NCBI GenBank assembly: GCA_003697125.1
Contig: RFGB01000037.1
Coordinates: forward strand, 1 to 38,985
Source: Alphaproteobacteria bacterium
GTDB lineage: Bacteria > Pseudomonadota > Alphaproteobacteria > Rhodobacterales > Rhodobacteraceae
Direction of reading: 5' to 3'
Length of the DNA stretch: 38,985 bases
Numbering within the stretch: the first letter of the stretch is position 1; every line of letters starts with the position of its first letter. The notes under the pieces were generated by a model. The model had not been told where the DNA came from. It made no database searches and saw nothing but the letters and a program-made list of their open reading frames with translations. A program made the translations under genes and the position numbers. Positions 12,979 through 22,381 of the stretch are shown one piece after another.

Positions 12979-14006
12979 TCCACCACCCTCCATTCCAGCG
13001 CGATGCCCGGGTCGAACAAAGTGACCGGCCCCGCCCCGGTGGCGCGGCGGCGCGGCGGCGTCCAGGGTGCGCCCTTTTCCAGCGTGATGCGCGCCTCGTT
13101 CGGCGGCAGGCGGTAGAAGGCCGCGCCGAAAAGGCTGGTGAACCCTTCCAGCCGGTCGAGCGCGCCCTCCTCCTCGAAGACATGCGCGAGACAGGCCAGC
13201 GCCACCGGGGCGGTATAGCAGCCCGCGCAGCCGCAGGCGGATTCCTTGGCCGCCGTGGGGTGGGGGGCGCTGTCGGTGCCGAGGAAGAAGCGCGGATCGC
13301 CCGAGACGGCCGCGGCGCGCAGCGCTGCGCGGTGGCTGGCGCGCTTGAGCACCGGCAGGCAGTAGTAGTGCGGCCGGATGCCGCCCGCCAGCAGGTCGTT
13401 GCGCGACAGCATCAGATGCTGGACGGTCAGCGTTCCCGCCATGCCTTCGGCCCCGCGCAAATAGGCCACCCCTTCCGCGGTCGTGATGTGTTCCAGCACC
13501 ACGCGCAGCCCCGGCAGCCGGCGGCGCAGCGGATCCAGCACCCGGTCGAGGAACACCGCCTCGCGGTCGAAGATGTCGACGGCCGGGTCGGTGACCTCGC
13601 CATGCACGCACAGCGGGATGTCGGCCTCGACCATCGCCTCCAGCACCGGCATGACGCGGTCGATGTCGCGCACCCCGGAGGCGGAATTCGTCGTCGCCCC
13701 CGCGGGATAGAGCTTGACCGCGGTCACCAGCCCCGACGCCGCCGCGGCGACGACATCGGCGGGATCGGTGGCCTCGGTCAGATACAGCGTCATGTGCGGC
13801 TCGGTGTCCTGGCCGGGCGGCATGGCGGCGAGGATTCGGGCGCGATAGGCCGCGGCCTCCGCCCCGGTCACCACCGGGGGCACCAGGTTCGGCATCACCA
13901 GGATGCGGCGGAAATGGCGGCTGTCGGGCAGCACGCCGGCCATCATCGCGCCATCGCGCAGATGGACATGCCAGTCATCGGGTCGGCGCAGGGCAAGACG
14001 GGTCAT
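12975..14006 (-). CDS. pyrC: Dihydroorotase (class II, PyrC type)
   Basis: 343 aa [29 protein letters not shown]; metal motif HVHLRDG; carbamylated Lys region [42 protein letters not shown]. Stop overlaps the next start (ATGA). Confidence 0.95.
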   Translation of the reverse strand: MTRLALRRPDDWHVHLRDGAMMAGVLPDSRHFRRILVMPNLVPPVVTGAEAAAYRARILAAMPPGQDTEPHMTLYLTEATDPADVVAAAASGLVTAVKLYPAGATTNSASGVRDIDRVMPVLEAMVEADIPLCVHGEVTDPAVDIFDREAVFLDRVLDPLRRRLPGLRVVLEHITTAEGVAYLRGAEGMAGTLTVQHLMLSRNDLLAGGIRPHYYCLPVLKRASHRAALRAAAVSGDPRFFLGTDSAPHPTAAKESACGCAGCYTAPVALACLAHVFEEEGALDRLEGFTSLFGAAFYRLPPNEARITLEKGAPWTPPRRRATGAGPVTLFDPGIALEWRVVE

Positions 14007-14050
14007 CGGCGCATCCTCCGCCCCCTGCCTAGCCCAGCCGCCGCGGCGTG

Positions 14051-14082
14051 AAAAGCCGGGGCCCGGCTGTCCGGACCCCGGC
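14051..14082 (-). terminator. Rho-independent terminator of the 1716-aa gene
   Basis: Minus strand GCCGGGGTCCGG-ACAG-CCGGGCCCCGGC-TTTT, 12-bp stem with one G.T pair, then TTTT. Confidence 0.8.
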
Positions 14083-14085
14083 ACG

Positions 14086-14103
14086 CGGGCGGCGCGCCGC
14101 CCG
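14086..14103. repeat. 18-bp perfect palindrome just downstream of the 1716-aa gene
   Basis: CGGGCGGCGCGCCGCCCG. Confidence 0.6.
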
Positions 14104-14107
14104 ACCG

Positions 14108-17100
14108 TCAGACGAAGTTCAGCACATCGGCCGCCTGCAGCGCATACAGCGCCGAGGATTCGTCGAAGATGTAGAACTTCCCGTCCGGGTCATAGGGGGT
14201 GACGCTGTCGGTGGTCACCGATTCCAGCGTCTCGACCGAGGCCCAGTTGCCCGTCGCCTCCAGCGGCGCGTTGAAGCGGCCATGCACGTCGCCGCCGAAC
14301 TGGGACTGGAAGGCCGCAATGGTGGCCGCGGCGCCGGCGGTGGCGAACTGGCCGTCGGACAGCAGCACGATCTGGTTGTCGTCGGACAGGTCCGCGCCGA
14401 TGTCGGTGAACCACGCCAGCGCCTCGGCCAGCCCGGCATTCACGTCCGAATCGCCGGCGCCACCCTGCTGGAACACCAGGCCCTGGCCGGCGCCCCAGGC
14501 CTGGAGGCTGGCGTCCCCCGTCCAGTTCACCGCCGCGATCGCCGCGTCGTCGAAGCCGATCAGCCCCACCTTCAGCTGATACCCCGCCGCGGCGGCGGCC
14601 GCCTCGAAATTGGCGATCGCCTGCGACACCGCGTAATAGGCGAGGTCGAAGCTGGAATTCGCCACGCCGTCGCCGTTGATGTCGCCCACCGGCAGGCCGG
14701 ACAGGTTGTCGACCATCATCGAGGAGGAGACATCGACCACGAAGGCGACATTGATGGTGGGGCCGCCCCCTTCCCCGCCCCCGCCGGGGCCGTCCTCGCC
14801 GATCACGTCGATGGTGACATCGGCCAGCGACTGCGCCCCGTGCGCGTCGGCGATGACATAGCTCAGCTGCACGGTGTCCTTCTCGCCCGCGTTCAGGCTG
14901 GCGAAATCCCCGCCCGGGGTGAACAGGAAGGAGCCGTCGCTGGCCACGCTCAGCGTGCCGGTGCGCCCGCCGGCCGAGGTGACGGTCCAGCTGTCGCCGA
15001 TCGCGCCGAGGCTGGTGCCCCCCTGGCGCACCTCGACCACATGGATCGAATCGCCATTGGGGTCGCTGTCCACCCCCGCGCCGGTGTCGTCGGTGATCAG
15101 GTTGCCGGCCAGGGTCGCCGATTCGGCCACGTCATAGTCGTTGTCGGTGGCCTGGGGCGGGTCGTTCAACCCGTCGATCACGATCTTCAGCTGCGCGGTG
15201 GCGGTGGCGCCATGGCTGTCGGCGATCTGGTAGTCGACCGTGAATTCCGCCACGTCGAAGCGGCCCATTGCCCCGAAGCCCGCCCCGGGAGTGAAGCTGT
15301 AGGCGCCGTTGGCCGCCACCGTCAGCGTGCCCGACAGCGCGACCCCCTGGGCGCTGGTGGTCGACAGCGCGATCTGGCTGCCCGGGGCCATGCCGCCCGC
15401 GGCGATCACCGCGATCGGGTCCTGGGCATAGCCGTCATGGTTGGGATCGCTGTCATTGGCCAGCACATTGCCGAGGATCAGCGTGGCGGCCTCGGTGGTG
15501 CGGTTGGTGTCGTCGCGCGCCACCGGCGCCTCGTTCAGCCCGGTCAGGGTGACGGAGAGCGTCGCGTCGTCGGTCGCCCCCCAAGCGTCGGCGATCCGGT
15601 AGCCGACCGAGAAGACCACGGTCTCGCCCTCGGCCATCGCGGTCATGCCCGCGCCGGGCACCAGGCTGTAGCTGCCATCGGCCGCGACCGTCAGGGTGGC
15701 GCCGACCGTGCGGCCCAGCGAGGTGGTCGCCGACAGCGCCAGCGCCGTTCCCGCCGCCTGCCCGCCGGCGGCGATCACCGAGATCGCGTCGCCATTGGGA
15801 TCGGAGTCGTTGGCCAGCACATTGCCGGTGACCGCCGCGGCGGCCTCGGTGTCGAAGGCCGCGTCATCCTCGGCCGCGGGCGGCTCGTTCAGCCCGTTCA
15901 CCTGGACCGTCACCGTGGCGGCGGACTGGTCGCCATCGTCATCCTCGATGGTATAGGCGATCTGGAAGCTGCGCGATTCGCCCTGGCCAAGGGCGCGGAA
16001 TCCCGCGCCGGGCGTCACGGTCAGCGTTCCGTCGGGCTGCAGGGTGAAGCTGGCATCCAGCCCGTCATCCGTGGTCAGGGTGAAGGGGGTGCCGTCGGCG
16101 CTGCCGCCATCCACCGCGACGATGCGGATCGCGCCGTCCCCGGCGGTGTCGTTCGCCAGGATGTTCAGGCTGGCCTCGGTCGCCTCGTCGGTCACCAGAA
16201 GATCGTCGGCCGCCACCGGCAGAAGGTCGACCCCCTCTCCGTTGATGACCACATCGACGAAGGCGGTGTCGCTGACCGTCTCGCCGGCCACGGTCTGCTG
16301 GAAGGTCATCCCGGCGATGGCGCCCGAGCCCTGCAGCGTGACGGTCATCGTCTTCACCCCGGCCACGCCCACCGCCATGTCGGCCATGCCGCCATTGGCG
16401 GTGACGGGGCCGGTCATCTCGGCGATCAGGTTGCCCGATTCGTCATAGAAGCGCAGCAGGGGGCTCGGCTCCTCGGTATCGAGGAAGGTCATCTGCTCGA
16501 CCGTGGCCGGGCTGTCGAAGGTGAAGGTGAAGGTGCCCCCGCAGGCATTGTCGTCGGGGTCGGAGGAGTCGAAATCCTCGGTGATGATCAGCACCCCGCC
16601 CTGGCCGGGCTGGTGCAGATCCCAGTCCCCGCCGGTGGGATGGTCCGCGTCGAAGATCATCGCGGCATTCTCGCCCGAATGACCGGCGCGGACCGCCGAG
16701 ATCGTCACCCCCTCGATCTGGTTCGAGACGATGGTCCCCGCGGCGAGATCGGGGCCGTCGAAATCGACGACGCGGGTCTGCGTGGTCTGGGTCGAGGCGG
16801 TGACGGTATAGGCCAGGCGGAAGCTGTCGGTCTGGCCGTCCTCGAGGTCGAGGAAGCTGTCCCCGCCGTCGAAGGTGAAGCTGCCATCGGCGTTCACCGT
16901 GACGGTTCCGGTGCGCCCGCCGGCGGTGGTGACGGTGAAGCTCTCGCCCACGGGCGCCGTGATCTGGCCATCCGCACCGACCACCGCCAGCGCGGTCACG
17001 CTCAGCGCGCCGGGGGCGGCCGGCAGGCCGTTCAGCAGGTCATCGGCGATGATGTTGTCGGCGATGTCCTCGGCCTCGCCCACCGAATAGCCATTGTCCA

Positions 17101-19258
17101 GGGCGTCGACCCGGATCGATTCGCCCAGCACGGTGACGGTGACGGTGGCGCTGTCGGTCAGCACCCCCGCGACCGGCGTGGCGCTGCCGCCCAGCTTCAG
17201 CGAGCCGCAGCGCGCGCCGCCCTCGGGCCCGACGCTGGTCACGCGCAGGCCGAAATCCTTTCCCGCGAGCAGGTCGAGCGTCAGCGCCTGGCTGGCATGG
17301 CTCAGCGTGAAGCTGGTCTGGCGGATGTCGTCGGGGCTCGCCCCGGGGGTGCCGAATTCGACCCCGACATCGAAGGCGCCGAAGCCGCCATTCATGTTGG
17401 CGCCATTGCCCAGGCTGATGACCCCATTGGCCGACGCCTGTACCTCGGTCACGTCCGCGCCCGAGATCGTCAGCCCCGGCAGCAGCGATTCGTCGGCGAT
17501 GTGGAAGAACAGCGCGCGCAGATCGCCGATCGCGCCGCCGTCGTTCAGCACCTCGACATCGAACTGCAGGCTGCCATTGACCTCGGTCACCGTGGCGCGG
17601 GCATCGAAGCCGCCCGCGCCCGAGAAGCGCACCACCAGCCCGCCGCCGGCATCGTCGGGGGCCTCGATGGTGTAGTCGAAGCTGACCTGGGCCGACTGCC
17701 CTTCGGTCAGCGCGTCGAAATCGCCATCGGCGTCGAAGTCGAAGCTGCCATCGGCATTCAGCTTCACCCGCCCGCCGCCGGCCAGGTCGACCCACTGCCC
17801 GATGCCGGCGGCCTCTCCGTTGATCCGCACCACGGTGCCGGCGGCCAGCGCGGGCAGGCTGTCATTGTCCAGCACATTGCCGTCGGTATCGCCGGCGCCT
17901 TCGCTCTCCAGCACGGTGATGGCGTCATCCACCGCATCCAGGGCCAGCCCCTCGCCATCGATCACCACGGTGACCACCGCGGTGTCGGAGACCCCGTCGG
18001 CGGTGACGGTGTATTCCAGCTGGAAGCTGTCGCTCTGCCCCTCGCGCAGGTCGCGGAAGGATTCGCCGCCATCGAAGGTGAAGCTGCCATCGGCATTCAC
18101 GGTCACCGTGGCGGTGCGCCCGCCCGAGGTGATGACGGTGAAGGCCTGCCCCACCGCGCCGGCGCCGGCATTCTCGGCCCCAAGCGCCGAGACGGCGGTG
18201 ACCTGCAGATCCGCGGCCCCGAGGATGCCGCCCTTCAGGTCATTGGCGATGATGTTGTCGGCGACCTGCGCATCCTCGCCCAGCCGGTAGGTGTCATCGA
18301 CGGCGTCGACGGTGATCGGCACCGGATCGCCGCCGCCCGCGGGCTGGGCGGTGATCACCACATTGTCGATGGCGATCTTCTCGGCGCAGCTGGAGAAGTC
18401 GGAGACGATGCGCAGCTGCGCGGCGGTGACGCCCTGGGGCAGGGCATAGCTGAGCCCGGACAGCCCGCCGCCGGTGATGGTCTGGCCGGTGATCGATCCG
18501 GTCAGCGTGCGGCCCCAGCCGGTGAACATGTCCAGAAGATGGACATTGCCGTCCTGGTCCACGATCTCGATGCGCAGCATGTCGCCGTAGCGGGTGCCCC
18601 AGGCCTCGAAGCTTCCCCCGGCTATCTTGGCGTCGAGCGTGAGGCTGGCGCCGTCGGTGCCGGTCAGATCGACGGTGGCGAAGACCAGCTTGCCCTCGCG
18701 CCCGCCCTGGAATTCGGCCTGGCCGTTCTTGCCCTTGACGCGCACCGCATCGACGATGTCAGGGGAATCCTCCAGGTTGCGACCGACCGAGAACGCCTCC
18801 TCGAGGAGCACGGCGCTGCCGCCCGCGGGGCCCGCATCACCCTCGGACAGGGTCGCGGTGCGGGTGAACTCGATCTTGTCGATGCGGACATATTCGTTGC
18901 CGTCCTTGTAGGCGCGCAGCTGGATCTCGGCGCCCTGGGGGATGCGGATCCCGTCCAGCGTGAATTCGCTGAAGCCGCCATTGTTCGAGCCGGCACCGTC
19001 ATCATCCTTATCGAGGATGATCGAACCGACCACCTGCCCGTCGATCAGCAGCTCGATGACCGACTGGCCGTCATTCTCGTCCTGGACGAAGATCGAGACG
19101 GTGAAATAGCCGCCATCCTCCAGCATGCTGCCGGTCAGGCTGCCGGTCTCGCCACGGATCTTCACCAGCTGGCCACCCGAGGCCTGGCTGCCGTTCACGA
19201 CCATGAAATTGTCGAGAACCAGATCCTCGGCTTCATAGACGATCGTCTGACTGGTCAT
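14108..19258 (-). CDS. Large putative secreted/adhesin-like protein: CBM-like N-terminus, multiple cadherin/VCBS-like Ig repeats, C-terminal VWA domain
   Basis: 1716 aa; N-term [14 protein letters not shown]...[27 protein letters not shown] resembles a CBM6/35/36 jelly-roll; repeated (V)AADD/[14 protein letters not shown]...[19 protein letters not shown] units; [19 protein letters not shown] and [11 protein letters not shown]; no N-terminal signal peptide seen; acidic composition; C-terminus ...ADVLNFV. Confidence 0.85.
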   Translation of the reverse strand: MTSQTIVYEAEDLVLDNFMVVNGSQASGGQLVKIRGETGSLTGSMLEDGGYFTVSIFVQDENDGQSVIELLIDGQVVGSIILDKDDDGAGSNNGGFSEFTLDGIRIPQGAEIQLRAYKDGNEYVRIDKIEFTRTATLSEGDAGPAGGSAVLLEEAFSVGRNLEDSPDIVDAVRVKGKNGQAEFQGGREGKLVFATVDLTGTDGASLTLDAKIAGGSFEAWGTRYGDMLRIEIVDQDGNVHLLDMFTGWGRTLTGSITGQTITGGGLSGLSYALPQGVTAAQLRIVSDFSSCAEKIAIDNVVITAQPAGGGDPVPITVDAVDDTYRLGEDAQVADNIIANDLKGGILGAADLQVTAVSALGAENAGAGAVGQAFTVITSGGRTATVTVNADGSFTFDGGESFRDLREGQSDSFQLEYTVTADGVSDTAVVTVVIDGEGLALDAVDDAITVLESEGAGDTDGNVLDNDSLPALAAGTVVRINGEAAGIGQWVDLAGGGRVKLNADGSFDFDADGDFDALTEGQSAQVSFDYTIEAPDDAGGGLVVRFSGAGGFDARATVTEVNGSLQFDVEVLNDGGAIGDLRALFFHIADESLLPGLTISGADVTEVQASANGVISLGNGANMNGGFGAFDVGVEFGTPGASPDDIRQTSFTLSHASQALTLDLLAGKDFGLRVTSVGPEGGARCGSLKLGGSATPVAGVLTDSATVTVTVLGESIRVDALDNGYSVGEAEDIADNIIADDLLNGLPAAPGALSVTALAVVGADGQITAPVGESFTVTTAGGRTGTVTVNADGSFTFDGGDSFLDLEDGQTDSFRLAYTVTASTQTTQTRVVDFDGPDLAAGTIVSNQIEGVTISAVRAGHSGENAAMIFDADHPTGGDWDLHQPGQGGVLIITEDFDSSDPDDNACGGTFTFTFDSPATVEQMTFLDTEEPSPLLRFYDESGNLIAEMTGPVTANGGMADMAVGVAGVKTMTVTLQGSGAIAGMTFQQTVAGETVSDTAFVDVVINGEGVDLLPVAADDLLVTDEATEASLNILANDTAGDGAIRIVAVDGGSADGTPFTLTTDDGLDASFTLQPDGTLTVTPGAGFRALGQGESRSFQIAYTIEDDDGDQSAATVTVQVNGLNEPPAAEDDAAFDTEAAAAVTGNVLANDSDPNGDAISVIAAGGQAAGTALALSATTSLGRTVGATLTVAADGSYSLVPGAGMTAMAEGETVVFSVGYRIADAWGATDDATLSVTLTGLNEAPVARDDTNRTTEAATLILGNVLANDSDPNHDGYAQDPIAVIAAGGMAPGSQIALSTTSAQGVALSGTLTVAANGAYSFTPGAGFGAMGRFDVAEFTVDYQIADSHGATATAQLKIVIDGLNDPPQATDNDYDVAESATLAGNLITDDTGAGVDSDPNGDSIHVVEVRQGGTSLGAIGDSWTVTSAGGRTGTLSVASDGSFLFTPGGDFASLNAGEKDTVQLSYVIADAHGAQSLADVTIDVIGEDGPGGGGEGGGPTINVAFVVDVSSSMMVDNLSGLPVGDINGDGVANSSFDLAYYAVSQAIANFEAAAAAAGYQLKVGLIGFDDAAIAAVNWTGDASLQAWGAGQGLVFQQGGAGDSDVNAGLAEALAWFTDIGADLSDDNQIVLLSDGQFATAGAAATIAAFQSQFGGDVHGRFNAPLEATGNWASVETLESVTTDSVTPYDPDGKFYIFDESSALYALQAADVLNFV

Positions 19259-19546
19259 CGCGCCCTACACTCCAAAGCCACGCACCAAATGCCCGCACCC
19301 ACGGAACCCGGCGCGGGTGGCATCCCCTGTGAACGAACCGGATGCCCGGTCCAGCTACGCCACGGCACGCTACTGCCCCTGACAATGCCCGCGACAAGGC
19401 GGGCGCCACCCGTCCCGGCCCAGGCCGGCGCCGCGACCGGAACCGGCCCGGCAGGGCTGCCCGATCGCCACGGCCGGACACTGCCGGGCTCCTGTGGCAG
19501 GAAAAGGGCGGTTTGCCGAAACATTGTGGCCGGGCGGGGCGCGCCC

Positions 19547-20317
19547 TCAGGCCGAAAGGAACCGGTCGACCGCGGCGATCACCTCGCCCGGACGTTCGGC
19601 ATGCAGCCAGTGGCCGGCGCCGGGGATCACCTCGATTCGCGCGGCGGGGAACAGGGCATGGATCCGGTGGTGATGTTCGGGCCGCAGATAGTCGGACTCA
19701 CCCCCGGCAAGGAACAGCGCCGGGCCGTCGAACCGGCGGTCGATCTCGGGCCAGCCGGTCAGTTCCGGCATCGCGCGCTCCAGCGCCTCGAGATTGAGCG
19801 CCCAGCGCGCCCCGCCCGCGTCGATGATCAGGCTCTGCAGCAGGAAGGCGCGCAGCGCCCGGTCGGGAATGTCGCGGGCAAGGCGCCGATCCGCCTCGGC
19901 CCGATCGGCCAGCCCGGCCAGGTCCAGCCGGCGCAGCGCCGCGATCAGCGGCGCGTGGCTGTGCCGGTAGGCCACCGGCGCGATGTCGGCCACCACCAGC
20001 CGGCGCAGCATCGCCGGCCGGGTCAGGGCAAGCAGCATCGCCGCCTTGCCGCCCATCGAATGGCCCATCAGATCGGCGCGCCCGCCCAGCCCGGCGATGG
20101 TCGCGGCAAGATCCTCGGCAAGGTCGCGGTAGCGATGGTCGGGGTGGTGGAAGCTGCCACCGTGGTTGCGCATGTCCACGGTGACGACATGGCGCGCGGC
20201 CGACAGCGCGCGGGCGACCGCCCGCCAGTTGCGCCCGGCCCCGAACAGCCCGTGGGCGATCACGAGCGGCGTGCCGCCCGCCCCGGCCCCGAATTCCTGT
20301 CGGCTGAGTTCCGCCAT
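19547..20317 (-). CDS. Alpha/beta-fold hydrolase (YbfF-like)
   Basis: 256 aa MAELSRQEFGAGAGGTPLVIAHGLFGAGRNWRAVARAL; nucleophile GHSMGGKAAM; VVADIAPVAY; terminal GAGHWLHAERP. Confidence 0.9.
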   Translation of the reverse strand: MAELSRQEFGAGAGGTPLVIAHGLFGAGRNWRAVARALSAARHVVTVDMRNHGGSFHHPDHRYRDLAEDLAATIAGLGGRADLMGHSMGGKAAMLLALTRPAMLRRLVVADIAPVAYRHSHAPLIAALRRLDLAGLADRAEADRRLARDIPDRALRAFLLQSLIIDAGGARWALNLEALERAMPELTGWPEIDRRFDGPALFLAGGESDYLRPEHHHRIHALFPAARIEVIPGAGHWLHAERPGEVIAAVDRFLSA

Positions 20318-20395
20318 CCCCGCTTCCCGTTTCACCCCGCCTGCGCCGCGTGCTAGCCTGCGCCGCGACGCGGGCGGGATCAAGGGACCGGAGAG

Positions 20396-22381
20396 GTGAC
20401 ACGCAGGGCCTGGATTCTCCTGGCGGCGCTGGGGGTGGCGGCGGTGCTGCTGCTGATCGCGGGCTTCGGCGCCCAGGGCTGGAAGGGTCAGCTGGCGCTG
20501 GCCGGCATCGCCATCGCCGCGGCGGGCCTGTGGGCCGGGCGGACGGTGATCGGCGACTTGTGGCTGCTGCGCATCTCGCGGGCGGAATTCGGCGTCTCGG
20601 ACCTGCAGGCGAACTACACCCGCACCTATGCCTGGATGGCCAACCAGCTGGGGCATTTCACCCTGGGGCTGGGGACCGCGCTGGCCTATCTGTGGCTGGT
20701 GGAGGGGCTGCAGGAGGCGCTGGGCCACCTGACCGCGCCCCCGGCGGGGGCGGCGCTGACCGGCCCGGTGGCGGCCGCGGCGGTCACGGGGCTGGCGGCG
20801 GCGGTGATGTGGCGGCGGCTGTCCGGGCTTTGCCCGGCGCCGCTCGATGCGGCCGAGGGCGCCGTTCCCGCCACCGCGCCGCTGCGGCGCGCCACGGCCT
20901 TCTTCACCGTGATGCTGCTGCTCGGGGCGGTGGCGGCCACCTGGCCGACGGCGCAGGTGGCGCGGGCCGCGGGCCTTGTCTTCGCCGTGGCGGTGGCGCT
21001 GGCGGCGCTGGATCAGGCCCGCCGCCGGGGGGATGCCGGCGCCGCCCGGCCGCACCAGCCCGGCGGCTGCCGGGGGCTGTGGCTGATCGTGCTCGCCGCC
21101 GCGCTCGGCGCCTTCGCGGTCTGGTTCTTCGCCATCGCCATGCTCGCCCCGGGGGGCGCGTGGGCCGACCCCGACCGGCTGGCCGGCATCATCACCGGCA
21201 TGGGCGCGGCCTTCGTCTCGCTGGCGGTCTGGGGCACCAAGGAATTCGGCAATGACCAGCGCGGCATCCTGACCGAGCTTCAGCGCGCCCGGACGCTCCG
21301 CGGCCCGGACTGCCCCGCGCGCGAGGCCGGGCTGCGCCTGCGCGAGGAGGGGCTGTGGGACAGCATTGCCGACGGCTTCTTCTATGTCACCGGGGCGGTG
21401 CTGGCGGTGGGGATCATCGCCTCGCCCCCGCGGCTGGGCGACGGCTTCGTGCAGAGCGGCTGGGAGCTGGGCGCGGTCGCCTTCTTCACCGCGATGATGC
21501 TGCTCCTCGGCCGGCGCTATGCCTATCGCGCCCGCGCCATCGACCTGACCGGCGTGCCCTATGCCTGCCGGCTGGGGCTGGTGGAGGTGCCGGTGACCGT
21601 GGTCGCGGGGCGCGACCGGCTGACCCCCCGCCAGGATCTGTGCGACCTCGATGCGCTGGGGCTGGCGATGTCGGCGCTGGACCGCAACGCCGCGCCGCTG
21701 CCGCCGATCGTCGTCTTCGGCCGGCGCGGGGCCGGAAAGTCGCCCCTGGTGATCGCGCTGGCCTGCGAGGCGGGGCTGTCGCCGCTGCCGGTCAGCCTGT
21801 GCGCGCGGTTTCCCGACGGCGCCCCCGAACGGATCCGGGTGCGGTATGCCGCCTATGACCGCGCCCGGCTGGACGAGGCCGCCGACCCGGTGGCGATCCG
21901 CCATGCCTATCGTAGCGGGATCGACAACCCGCTGCTGGTCGACGGCCAGCTGCTGTGGGACCTGGCGCGGGCCGATGTCGCGGTGATCGACAACATCCCA
22001 TGGCGGGCGCTGGGCTTCGCGGAAGGCGCCATGCGGCCCGTCCCGCGGCTCGCGCGGCTGATCGCGGCGCTGTCGCGTTCGGCCTGCTGCACGATCTGGG
22101 CCATTGACCCGCCGCCCGAGCCCGCCGGGGACGGGTCGGAGCGGGTGCAGGACGCGACGCTTCAGCGCGCGGCCGAGGCCTTCGCGGCGCATCTGGCCGC
22201 CGCCACCCCCGGGCCGCGGCGCGATCCCGAGGCAATCCTGGTGCGGGTCGAGGACAGCCGCGCCCGGCGCTGCGCAATGCTCGAGGCGCTGTGGCGGGCG
22301 ATCGACCGGCCGGATTCGCCGCCGCGGCGCCACGATGCCGTCTGCCCGCCCGCCGCCGGAAGCCGGGCCGATCCGCAGTGA
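20396..22381 (+). CDS. Polytopic membrane protein with C-terminal P-loop NTPase-like domain, unknown function
   Basis: 661 aa from GTG; about 8-10 hydrophobic segments, then IVVFGRRGAGKSPLVIALACEAG (Walker A) and ADVAVIDNIPW (possible Walker B-like). Confidence 0.75.
   Translation: MTRRAWILLAALGVAAVLLLIAGFGAQGWKGQLALAGIAIAAAGLWAGRTVIGDLWLLRISRAEFGVSDLQANYTRTYAWMANQLGHFTLGLGTALAYLWLVEGLQEALGHLTAPPAGAALTGPVAAAAVTGLAAAVMWRRLSGLCPAPLDAAEGAVPATAPLRRATAFFTVMLLLGAVAATWPTAQVARAAGLVFAVAVALAALDQARRRGDAGAARPHQPGGCRGLWLIVLAAALGAFAVWFFAIAMLAPGGAWADPDRLAGIITGMGAAFVSLAVWGTKEFGNDQRGILTELQRARTLRGPDCPAREAGLRLREEGLWDSIADGFFYVTGAVLAVGIIASPPRLGDGFVQSGWELGAVAFFTAMMLLLGRRYAYRARAIDLTGVPYACRLGLVEVPVTVVAGRDRLTPRQDLCDLDALGLAMSALDRNAAPLPPIVVFGRRGAGKSPLVIALACEAGLSPLPVSLCARFPDGAPERIRVRYAAYDRARLDEAADPVAIRHAYRSGIDNPLLVDGQLLWDLARADVAVIDNIPWRALGFAEGAMRPVPRLARLIAALSRSACCTIWAIDPPPEPAGDGSERVQDATLQRAAEAFAAHLAAATPGPRRDPEAILVRVEDSRARRCAMLEALWRAIDRPDSPPRRHDAVCPPAAGSRADPQ

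Noticed and set aside
11407-13116. 569-aa plus-strand ORF
   Set aside because: Antisense of the minus-strand acyl-CoA synthetase; the minus strand carries the SGTTG and GD...R motifs.
14048-20356. 2102-aa plus-strand ORF
   Set aside because: Mirror of the 1716-aa repeat protein and the hydrolase; His/Gly/Arg/Asp-rich composition reflects antisense reading of repeats, with no domain signatures.
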